Assembly (NCBI GenBank): GCA_032718865.1
Contig: JALUTQ010000028.1
Coordinates: 248,001-312,000 of the forward strand
Length of the DNA stretch: 64,000 bases
DNA from: Tilletia caries
Taxonomy: Eukaryota > Basidiomycota > Exobasidiomycetes > Tilletiales > Tilletiaceae
Reading direction: 5' to 3'
Shown: in pieces, positions 12,570-22,777 of the stretch
How the letters are laid out: each line of letters begins with the position of its first letter
Numbering within the stretch: the stretch's first letter is position 1
Notes under the pieces: model-generated
Databases searched by the model: none
What the model saw: the letters and a program-made list of their open reading frames with translations, nothing else
What the model was told of the DNA's origin: nothing
Program-made: the position numbers and the translations under genes

Positions 12570-14482
12570 ATGTCCGCAACAGCACCAGCACCAGCACCAG
12601 CACCAGCACCAGCAGGAGAGCAGGTCAACATCGTCAAGGATGAGGCCACCGGCGAGATGGTCAGCAAGAGGTGCGTCTCTTCCTTTGGTTGCTCCCTTTC
12701 ACCACTTCGAAGCTGACGATCTCTTTCCCTATCGGCAGCGAGTACAAGCGCCGTGAAAAGGTCCGCGCGAAGGACGCTCAGAAGGCAGCCAAGGCAGCAG
12801 CCGCCCCGCCCGCAGCGCAGGCTTCCAGTTCCAACTCAGCTCCCTCCGCAGCCGGAGAGGAGGAGCTCTCGCCCAACCAGTACTACGAGCGTCGGTACCG
12901 CACCATTGGCGCCCTCCGCGAGAACAACAGCCCCAACCCATACCCGCACAAGTTCGACGTCACCCTCTCCCTCTCCGACTTCATCGCCCGTTACGAGTCC
13001 AAAATCAAGGCCGGCGAGTCCATCGAGGGCGAGGTCATCCGCGTCGCTGGTCGCATCCACAACATGCGTCCATCGGGCAAGAACCTCCGTTTCTACGACT
13101 TGCACGGCGAGGGTGTCAAGATCCAGGTTACCGCCCAGCTCCAGCACCACAAGGATGGCGACTTCCACGAAGTTCACGAGCTCTTCCGCCGCGGAGACAT
13201 TGTCGGTGTAGAGGGTGTTCCCGGAAAGACAAACAAGGGCGAGCTGTCCATCTTCCCTTCGTCCATCAAGCTCCTCGCTCCCTGCCTCAAGATGCTCCCC
13301 AAGGCCGGCCACGGCGACAAGGGCGGTTTCACCGACCACGAGCAACGACACCGCAAGCGATACCTCGACCTCATCATGAACAACCACGTCCGCGACGTCT
13401 TTGTCAAGCGAGCCCGCATCATCAACTACGTCCGTCGCTACCTCGACAACCTCGGCTTCCTCGAGGTCGAGACCCCCATGATGAACATGATCGCAGGCGG
13501 CGCCACCGCCAAGCCCTTCATCACCCACCACAACGATCTCAACATGGACCTCTTCATGCGTGTTGCCCCCGAGCTCTTCCTCAAGGAGCTCGTCGTCGGT
13601 GGTCTGGACCGCGTGTACGAGATCGGACGCGTCTTCCGCAACGAGTCCATCGACCAAACCCACAACCCCGAGTTCTCCATCTGCGAGTTCTACATGGCCT
13701 ACGCGGACATGTACGACCTCATGGAGATCACCGAGAGCATGATCTCCGGCCTTGTCAAGTCCGTCACCGGCGGGTACAAGGTCAAGTACCACCCCGACGG
13801 CAAGGACGTCCCCAACGGCCGCGAGTACGAGATCGACTTCTCCACCCCTTGGAAACGCTTCGACATGATCAAGGAGCTCGAGTCCCAATTGAAGGTCACC
13901 TTCCCGCCCGCCGACCAGCTCCACACCGAAGAGACGCGCAAGTTCCTCGACGACCTCTGTGTCAAGCACGACGTCGGCTGCTCGGCCCCGCGCTCGGCCT
14001 CCCGCCTCATCGACAAGCTCGTAGGCGACTTTATCGAGATCCAATGCATCAACCCATCCTTCATCGTCGGCCACCCGCAAGTCATGAGCCCACTCGCCAA
14101 GCGACACCGTGACATCCCCGGGCTGTGCGAGCGCTTCGAAGTCTTCGTCGCGACGAAGGAGATCTGCAACGCGTACACGGAGTTGAACGACCCCTGGGTC
14201 CAGCGGGCCAACTTTGAGGCACAGGTCGTCCAGGCCAAGGCAGGGGACGAGGAGGCGACCGCGGAGATTGATCACACCTACCTTGACGCGCTCGAACATG
14301 GTCTACCACCCACCGGCGGCTGGGGGATGGGCATCGACCGTCTTGTGATGATGCTCACCGACAACTCGACGATCAAGGAGGTCCTGGCGTTCCCTGCGAA
14401 CAAGCCATTGCCGACGGCAGCAGCTGGCGCAGCGGCCGATGGAGAGGTAACGGCCGTAGATGCCGGTGTCGTCAAGGCATGA
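12570..14482 (+). CDS. KRS1: Lysyl-tRNA synthetase, class II (possible upstream mitochondrial start at 12426)
   Basis: Charges tRNA-Lys. Exons 12570-12670 and 12739-14482 (intron gtgcgt...cggcag) give 614 aa. A Lys/Ala-rich N-terminal helix is followed by the OB-fold anticodon domain ([20 protein letters not shown]) and the class II core: motif 1 near [10 protein letters not shown], motif 2 [16 protein letters not shown], motif 3 [15 protein letters not shown]. An in-frame ATG at 12426 would add 48 residues, MRTLGSLHFLAASIRPRP then an Ala run. This is rich in Arg and has no acidic residue, like a mitochondrial presequence. The upstream ATG has T at -3 and the downstream one A at -3, so leaky scanning could give both forms. 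The Ala run comes from an AGC repeat (12493-12531). Confidence 0.93.
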
Positions 14483-14903
14483 GATCGTCTGCGCCAGGCA
14501 ACGAGAGGGGGATTAATTGATGTCTTACTACCCTTTCTGAAATACATTTCAAACATCCTCGACTCTCGTTCGCCGCCCTGCCGCACTCGATCGTCCACTA
14601 TGCTCGTCACTCGTCGCACGCTGCTCGACAAGTGTGTATTGGTGCACGAAAATTCAGAAGTTGATTGTTTGAAGTGTGATGAGAAAGCGAGGTACAGAAA
14701 GGCGAGAAAGGGGTGTTTTCTGGGTCGGACCGGCCCCTTGGCGAGCCCGGGATGCAAAAAGGGGCATAGCATGGTGTAGGGAAAGGGTGAAAGGAGATGC
14801 GATCAAAGCCCGGTCGCTGCTTTATGGAGTACCTTGTGGATCTGTGCCGTCTTTTTGAGTTGCAGTTTGCACCATGGATCGAATAGACTTGGGACTTCCT
14901 TCT
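14483..14903. other. Intergenic spacer, convergent
   Basis: 421 bp between the stops of LysRS and the zf-4CXXC_R1 gene. No gene, RNA or repeat seen. Confidence 0.6.
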
Positions 14904-17900
14904 TCACTCGATGCTGGCGATTTCTTCGAGGTGCCAGATCTATGTATGTATGTGGAACAGCAAGGGCGTCAGCATTCCACATCATCCACCCGATACGGAG
15001 AAAAAGCCGGCTTGAAAAGACTCACGTAGTACTCCCTCACTCTGTCACAAGAAAACGGAAGTAGAGAGAGGAAGAAGGAAGCGTGGCAATGGTTAGCAAG
15101 TTGAACGTACATATGCTGCAGAATAAGGAGCCAAGCCAGCATAGAGAAGCCGTGTTGGCACCCAAAAAGAACAAGAAAAAGAAAAAGAAAGAAACTCACT
15201 TGTTCAGCCCCTTGACAAGCTCGTTAATCCGCGCCTGCATGTTGGCCACATCCACTTTAGCCGCCGCCTTCTCTTGCGGATCAAATGGCACGTCTCGATA
15301 GGCCTGCACCAGGATATCGTGGTGACGGTACATGTCGGCCTCGTACTTGATCCAGTCGATAATCTGTTTGATCTCTACTCGAGGGCAACCGCGGCGGCAA
15401 ATCCAGAAGGTGAGTGGGGGGTACAACAGTGGAGAATCTGCGACTTGAAGAACTGAGAAACTCACCTCCCGGATAGTTCGTGCCCATAAAGACTCTCTTG
15501 TCCCCCTCCTTCGTTGCAGCCCCATTCTTGCCGGCCACGCCGTCCTTGGAAGTGGTCGAAAGCGAGGACAACGTCGAGGTAGTCGACGAAGCCGAGCCCT
15601 TCGGCCGGACCGGTATCGCGACCTCAAAGTTGTTCCGCGGCCGACCGAGCTCATCATACCCTCCAAACGGACGCAGCGCATCCTCCTTAGCCTTCTGGCC
15701 TTTGTCTCCCACATCGGACGGCGCAGAGGAAAGACCCGAGGACTTACTGGAAGCTGAGATGGAGCTTAGGTCAGACGCGGACGAGGCTCCGTCGTCGGCC
15801 TTCTTGCCATTCGCTGGAGTCGTAGAGGCCTCGGCGGACGCCTTGGCAGCTGGGTCCTCGGGATTCTTGGGGAAGGGTGGGCCTTGAATCAGAAGGCACC
15901 AAGCCCATCGCCCTCCAGTCTGGCCAGGCATCTTCTCTATGTCTGAGCGATTGGTGAGAGAAGCTTGAGTCAGCACAGAGGGTGCAGTAAGCTTGCGACG
16001 GTACTCAACACACATTCAGAAAGCTGCCAGTATTGTCGACCATCTAAGTCCACGCCGATTGGGCCTGTTCGGATCTCTGAAGGTAATAAAGCAGGACAAC
16101 CAGGTCAGAACGCGTTTGAGCAGAAATTGTCAGGGCAACCAGTCAACTCACTGAGGGTGTCTAGCTGAAGCGCATGCTTAACATTCTCCTGCACGATGCT
16201 CCACTTGTGGTCTCGCTCCGCATCAGCTTTCTGTAAGCAGGTCACACCGCCAGCCAAAAAGCAGAAAACTCTCAGCACAGTAACAGGACCAAAAACAAGC
16301 ACATACAACCAAAGTCTCTCTTACCTTCTTCTTCCAGTCAGCATAATTCTCCGCCGCCATGCTCGGCGCCTCGCTCGCCAAAGCATCCCGCTTCGCAACC
16401 CACTCCTTCTCCATCTGGGCCATCGTGGCCTTGTGCTCTCGCTCCGCCTGCACAACACCGTCAATGCCGGCCTTGATCTCCTTGGCCGCGTCGGCGGTCT
16501 GGAGCACGACGTCGCACAGTCCGCACAGGATCGCAATCTTCGCTTCCATGTGAGGGGCCGGGACGGGTTCCTCGAGCGGTGCGGCTGGCGTTGCGCCATC
16601 TGGGCCGGTTCCATTCTTCTTGGCTTGGATCGACTCGGGCGGAGAAGTCGCTGCAGTGACAGTCGCGGCCTCATTTGATCCACCTTCGTCGTCCGAAGCC
16701 TGGTATGCGCTGCCTGCAGACTCCTTAGAAGCGACAGAGTCTGCGTCTGACATGTTCTCATCGCCATCAACATCCTCCTGAGCCTGTCGGCCCGACCTGT
16801 CTCCATTCGAACTAACGCTGTCCTCGTCGTCATCATCATCGTCGTCATCTTCATCGTCCGAGCCGAGAAGGTCCTTCCTCCTTGAGCGTGAAAGACTGCT
16901 CGAGGCACGACCGCTGGACGTGCGACCGGAGGGACCGGATACCGCAGCGGAACGAGAGTTGGCAGTCTTTCGGCCGCCGTTCCCATTCGACTTCTCCGTG
17001 TCGCTTCCGACCTCGTGACGTTGCATGATCCTCTTCTCCGCCGCCGCCATGCGACGTGTGACCCGGACAGCGGGTACCTCAGCCGCAGCAGCGATCGCAG
17101 CCAATCGGTCTTCCTCCTCGCGCTCTCTCTCTTCCTCAGCCGTTCGGTCCACTTTGGGCAGATCCTCGACATCACGGCCAAGCTGCTTCTTGATGAGCTC
17201 ACGAGCGGCCTCCCACGGCTCTCCACGAAGCGGCTGAGAGCCGAACTCGCGATAAGCACGGATCGCACCGCCCGTGTTCTTGGTGGGCTGGCCACGATCG
17301 ATGTAGGGGAGCCCTGCGGCCGCAGCGAGGAGGCGTTCCAGGAGCTGTTGGCACTGGCGCGAGGACCAAGCTTCGAATCGGTCCAAATTGCCAAGCAACG
17401 TCCTGCGGTGGAGGAAAGATGGAGAAAAGGGTCAACATAGAGAAGACAGAACCAACACATTAGGTTCCACGAACGGAGACTCACTTGGGGACTTTGATCA
17501 CATCGGTGAGTCGGACAAGCGTCTCATACAGGTAGATGCGTGCTTCGATGTTTGGCATAGGCAGAACGGTCTCGATTACCTGAGGGGCAGGTGCCAGGAC
17601 GGGGACCGGCGGTCGGGGCACGAATGGCCGTTCGTACGGGTCGATCTTCCTGGCTTGACCATTGAAAGTCTTTGCCTTCTTGGCGGGGCCCTGATTTGCG
17701 ACTTTTTCTTTGTCCTTGCCCTTTCCTTTGGGCGCGGCCCCGTTCGTTTTGGTAGCGGCGTCATCTTTCTTCTTGCCCTTTGAGGTGGAGGCGGACGCCT
17801 TGGTATTGGTTGCGGCTGCCTTCTTGGACGTGCTACTCTTCGGCTTGGCGGCGCCACCTTTGTTCTGGTTGGTGCTCGACTCTTCCATAAAACCGGCCCA

Positions 17901-18630
17901 GCCTTTGCCTTTCGTCTGTCCTCCTTGAGACGAGGCACCCTTATGCTTGCCCTTGCCCTTATTCTTGCTAGCATTGCTGTGCAATCATTGCAATGGTCAG
18001 GACTGTGCGCGTATATGCTTCTGTCTGGCATGCGCAGGCTTGTGCTACTTACCTGGCCGCCTCCACGCATGTCTCGCACTGACATGATCCTCGGCAACGT
18101 GAACACTAGAGACGAAGGCAGACAGGATGAGTTTGAGCAAGCTTTATTGGGGGCTAGATGCATCGAAAGAGAGCGGGAATGAAAGCGCACCTGAAGATAG
18201 TACTTGTGGGCCAAGGGGGTATGGTCTCCCACCTCAATAGCCAGGTCGTTGAGGCCGACCTTGAGCATCATCTGCGGGTCGATACCAATCTCTCTGAGGC
18301 CGGTTGAGCAGAAGCGAAAGCCGCATCGCTTCCCACTCGGCCGAAGATCTACGGAGGGGTCGGGCAAGGGCGCAGGTCAGCATCTTACGTATAAAGCTGC
18401 AACGCTCATCCGGAGCGTGGAAGTAGGAGCGTGAACTTACAAGTGCATTGAAAGCCCGGACCATGGCAAGTGCCTCCCTTGTGCTGATGGCAGAAGTAAG
18501 GCTCATACGCTGGCGCTGCGCCTTGGTTGGACTTTGCTGGCGAGGCTGACGGGGTCGGAACGCTGCCGCCGTTTCCATTGGTCTCACCGTTGGCCGTGGT
18601 GGGTTTGGACGCAGAAGGGGGAGCACTCAT
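14904..18630 (-). CDS. Large nuclear protein with split R1-type (4CXXC) zinc finger and WHIM-like motifs
   Basis: Eleven exons (18630-18441, 18348-18191, 18105-18053, 17976-17485, 17402-16325, 16230-16152, 16076-16014, 15942-15466, 15377-15200, 15041-15026, 14939-14904) sum to exactly 940 codons. The N-terminal Cys-rich domain is CHQHKGGTCHGPGFQC, then RCGFRFCSTGL, then CSRCRGSCQCETC. This is the pattern of the zf-4CXXC_R1 family (CDCA7/R1 type). A Lys-rich linker and a helical IEARIYLYETLVRLTDV...LDRFEAWSSRQCQ segment follow, resembling DDT-type helices. An acidic run lies at genomic 16816-16860, and GPIGVDLDGRQYWQL recalls the WHIM2 motif of ISWI-type remodeller subunits. A chromatin role is inferred from this domain set; no enzyme motif is seen. 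The closing exon encodes IWHLEEIASIE. Confidence 0.75.
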
Positions 18631-19496
18631 CTTGAAGAATGAGTGGATCGGACCAGAACCTTGGTGCGCTTTTCGAGTTAACAAGCAGGTGATGTTCAGT
18701 CACGAGCACCTTGCGGAAGAGCGTGTCTGATCTCGGTTCGAGGTTGTCGACGCGATGTGCGATTCCTTCGGACCGAGTTTTGACTTCTCGATGTGGTCGT
18801 GTGAACGGGGGGGAGTCCTAGATGGTCTCGATGGGATCACCCCGTCTTCCAATCGACACGCGCAAGCGACGCAAAGACGATACACAGACGCACGCGTCCA
18901 ACACGATCGTCACGGTTGTCGACAGACAGAGCAAGTCGGGGTGTCGATGATGGAGGCTTTCGGTACGACCATGGGTGGGGTCGACGCAGGAGAGGTTTCA
19001 TCCACAAGGTCAGCTCTTCCGTCTTGAAACTCGAGATCGACGCATTCACCCAGATTGACCAACAACTTACATACTGCTGACGTCCGACGCGATCGACACG
19101 CTCTCAGAGCGAGTGTTTGAATGTTGATGTTGGTGTCGGGTGTCGATGTATGCGTTCGGTCGTGGTGGGAAGGACTGATCTATATGCGCAAACGCGTCTC
19201 TCTGTCTGTTCCTTGTCGAGCGAATCAACACATCTCCCTCTTTCTCGCACACCTTCCTCCGGCCTCCCACTCCTTCCTCCACTTCCCTCTCTTCCCGAAG
19301 TCTCTCTCTGCCAACTCATACTCATTCGTCCGTTCGATGAGCCCAGGGACGCGACGCGACGAACGCGCTCAGACGCGCTCACACTTTCCGATTTTTTCTG
19401 ATATTTCCCCTGGTTTAAGAAAGTCCAACACTCACACTCGCTCGGGGACAGGCGCTGCCTGCTGGTGTTGCAACTTGCACCCGTAGTTCTGTCCAG
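18631..19496. promoter_or_regulatory. Divergent promoter region
   Basis: 866 bp between the starts of the R1-type zinc-finger gene (-) and ARP6 (+). It shows a C/T-rich run at 19190-19320 on the plus strand, typical of a fungal leader before ARP6. No TATA box, RNA gene or repeat is recognised. Confidence 0.45.
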
Positions 19497-22486
19497 ATGG
19501 TGCTACTCAAGGCCGCCCCGAGACATGCGGCTGGCTATGCGCTGATCGAGCTCGGTGCGGCATCCGTCCGAGTCTCGCTCCCGGACGAGGTCGCACAGGC
19601 CGTATTCGAAGAACGGCCTACGAAGAAGCTAAGGACCAGTAAAGAAGGCGAAGACAGCAACGCTGTCGGCGAGCAGACAGCCTCGGTAAATGCCGTACTT
19701 CCGGATGGGCAACAGAAGGAAGGTGCGGCTCCAAATGCAGGCGTTGCCGTGTCGGGTCCCACTGGCCCACCAGCAGGGACAGAAGTCAGTCCAGACTCGG
19801 ACGACGAGCTGCCTTCAGCACACTCCAGCTCACGAACGGGCGCACGAGTTACGTCCTCGACCGCAGCAACGGCACCCGCCGACCCGAGCGAGCCTCTGCA
19901 TCGTATGCCCAACCTCATCGCTCGCGCACGGACAAATGACGCCGCGACGGGGAAGAGGATTTACGTCGCCGACCAACTGCTCAATGACTGTTCCGATTAC
20001 TCAAGCCTGCATCTCCGCTCTCCCCTCGAGCGGGGCTTCATCACGGATTGGGCCGCCCAGAAGGTCATCCTCGACCGCGCCATCTCGGTCGGCCTTGCCG
20101 GTCGTCCGCTTGCTCCGCGTCAGCCGATGGCATATACCCACGCCATGGCAGCTCGCACGGCCAAATCGACCGGCGTGACTGCTGCCGATGTCAGCTTCTT
20201 TGAATTTGGGACCGACCTCGATAGCAGGCTTCTCGAGGAACGCACCACCATCTTCACAGAACCTTACTTCAACTTTCCAGATTCGTCGGCTGCGACAGAT
20301 ACCATCCTCTTCGAGCAGTACGGGGTGGCAGCCGTCTGGCGCGTGACGCGTACGTCCTTGATTCAGCTTCTGAAACTCTAGGCATAATTGCTTGTCTAAT
20401 CGAGCTGTTCTATGAATCGTTCTTGGACAGCCGCCCAGCTTGTGCCATTCGCTCCGATCTTTCAGAAATCGCATACAGCGCCTCCGCAAGAAGACATCAG
20501 TACGCTCAACACCACGGGACTATCCGCGCCAGATTGCCTTCTCGTAGTCGATCTCGGTCATTCAAGTACCAATATCGTACCACTGATCTGCGCCCAGGCT
20601 CGGTGGGACGCGGCTAGGAGACTCGACATCGGCGGCAAGCTCCTTACCAATCTCTTAAAGGAAACTCTCAGCTTTCGACAGTGGGACATGATGGATGAGA
20701 CATGGCTCGTACAAGCCATCAAAGAGCGATGCTGCTTTCTTGCTCCTGGCCCAGGGGTTGCTGTTAGTCAAAAGACAGGGACAATGGACGATAGTTGCGA
20801 CAGTCCGTCCTCGTTACTCACTGGACCTCGGACATCTGGCATCATCCCTTCCGCAAGTGATCCTAACATCGTCAGGCGGCGTAGGAATGAAGTGCTTCGC
20901 TTAATACGCACCATTCCGCCGAGTCAGTGGGGTCTCACCCTTCTGGTCGAGCTTTGCAAGTGAGCAAGCCCCTGTCTCCTATGCAACAGTGGTGCTGAGC
21001 TGACCCATCTATCAGTACCGCAGGCTGTTCCCTGCCTCCAACCCCATCACTCAGGACTACGTCTTGCCAGACTACTCTGAACCCAGTGCTCATCAATCAA
21101 GGAAGATAGGAAAAGAGTCCGTCACCCATTCGGCACGCACACTCGGCTATGTGCGACGAGGAGCGGGGTCAGAGTTCGCAAAGACAGCTGCATCGCGACG
21201 TCGGACTCGCAGACGCGAACAAGCGGCAGACGACGATATGGTTGCGGACCTCAGTCTTCCCTGCGAACGCAAGGCGCCGAAGAAGAAGTCACATCAGGGT
21301 CTGTTCCTGCTAGCAAGTCAGGGCGATGATTCTGACAGTGATAACGACGGCGAAGATGATGATGAAGACGACGACGACGAAGACTTCGATCCGGACAAGG
21401 GCGGTCGCAAGCCGGGAGACGGTGGCTCTGACTCTGGAGACGAGGGTGCGACCGGCGAAGGCGAGAATGATGATGATGAGGAAGGAGCGGGGAGCAGCGA
21501 AGAGGATGAGGAGGAGGACGATGACGCGCAAGTGTTGAAAATGAGCAGTGAGCGCTTTTCCATCCCTGAGGTTCTTTTCGCTCCTGGTCGCATAGGTGAG
21601 TTTCTTGCATTGATTGACACCAGATAATCCTTGATTGCTGAGCATCCCATATCGATCCTTGCCGCCATCTAGGTCTGGCGGAGGCACCACTTCACGAGGC
21701 CATCGCCGACTCCATCAGGGCATGTCCTGAGGATGTGCGTGATATGATGTGGAGCAACATCGTCCTGGTCGGAGGAGGTGCTCGACTACCAGGACTTCGC
21801 AGACGCTTGTGAGTTGCGGCACACATGACGGACCGTAGGTTGACAATCAACTGAAACTCTGTACAACTTCACAGGCAGAACGAGCTCAGATCTCTGGCTC
21901 CTGAAGATATGATGATTCACATCTGGGAGTACGCAGAGTGAGTGGACATTGAGAATCAGAGCGTCGTTGAACGTGCCCAAGTTGACCCGATCATTCACAC
22001 AACTTTCACAATCGCTGAAGACCTGAGAACGCAGCAGCTCACGGAGCTCTCGCCCTTCTCCGAGCCCCACCCGACTCCGCCGAAGCCCGCTTCTTCCGCG
22101 CCCACACCGTGACCCGAACCGAATGGGCCAGCGCCGGAGCCGCGGTCTGTCGAGCCCGCTTTGGAGGCTGGATGGCCATGCACGACGGAAGTATGCACAT
22201 CCGACGCGATGATGATGAGGATGAGGAGGAGGAGGTTGGGGTGGAGATGAATGAGGTACGGGCGAGAGGTGGCGGTGTGTATCAGGAGAGCTCGACGGTG
22301 GGGCCTCGGTCGGCTATGGGGAAGGGCAAGGGCAAGGAGAAAGCTAGACCGGTCGGAACTGGCCCTTCTTCTGGGAGATCCACGACGGCGTCGGCGCAAA
22401 TGGGCGATGCCCCTCTGCGGCAAAAGCCCAAGGGTCGACCGAAGGGCTCGAAAAACAAGAAGAAGGAGCCGATTCCTGCCCCCTGA
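19497..22486 (+). CDS. ARP6: Actin-related protein 6 (SWR1 complex subunit), enlarged
   Basis: Nuclear Arp that helps the SWR1 complex deposit histone H2A.Z. Six exons: 19497-20349, 20431-20959, 21024-21595, 21673-21808, about 21876-21937 and 22021-22486. One boundary is uncertain by a base; in frame this gives about 872 aa. Arp6 hallmarks are RIYVADQLLNDCSDYSSLHLR then PLERGFITDW, TEPYFNFPDS, DLGHSSTNIVPL, GGKLLTNLLKETLSFRQWDMMDE, RFSIPEVLFAPGRIG, and NIVLVGGGARLPGL in the actin-fold phosphate loop 2. The end motif is VTRTEWASAGAAVCRARFGG. It is about twice the usual length. Extra parts are a Ser/Pro-rich N-terminal insert, a strongly acidic insert (about residues 566-631) and a basic AT-hook-like KPKGRPKGSKNKKK tail. 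Confidence 0.85.
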
Positions 22487-22777
22487 TGAAGATGCGAGAA
22501 CCTTTGAAAATGTGAATCCTTGTCGCATGTCGCAACACACTTGTCGCATGTCGCAACACATGTGCCGGAGATCATTTGCACCCTACTCCTGTACTTTTCT
22601 CGGACGTCACGCTTCCCCTCTGCTTGCATGATGAAAGCTGCAAGTGTAGAAGCCTGCTGTCTGCCATGCTTGCCATTCGCGCCTCCCAAGAGGTCTTTCC
22701 CACGCCCTTTTTTGTCAGCCTCATCTTGCACGCTTCCCTTTCTTTTTCCTGAGCTACGACCACCACGCCCATCGAGA
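22487..22777. promoter_or_regulatory. Spacer between ARP6 and the second M28 gene
   Basis: 291 bp holding the ARP6 3' UTR and the promoter of the downstream gene. Two perfect tandem copies of a 21-bp unit containing GTCGCATGTCGCAACACA lie at 22520-22540 and 22541-22561, each itself carrying a repeated GTCGCA. No TATA box seen. Confidence 0.5.
22520..22561. repeat. 21-bp tandem duplication
   Basis: Two adjacent units identical except for the last base. Within each unit TGTCGCA occurs twice, so the stretch offers four evenly spaced GTCGCA sites. Confidence 0.85.

Noticed and set aside
12836..14299. 487-codon minus-strand frame opposite LysRS
   Set aside because: Antisense shadow of a strongly codon-biased gene; Leu/Val/Asp-rich translation without any family match.
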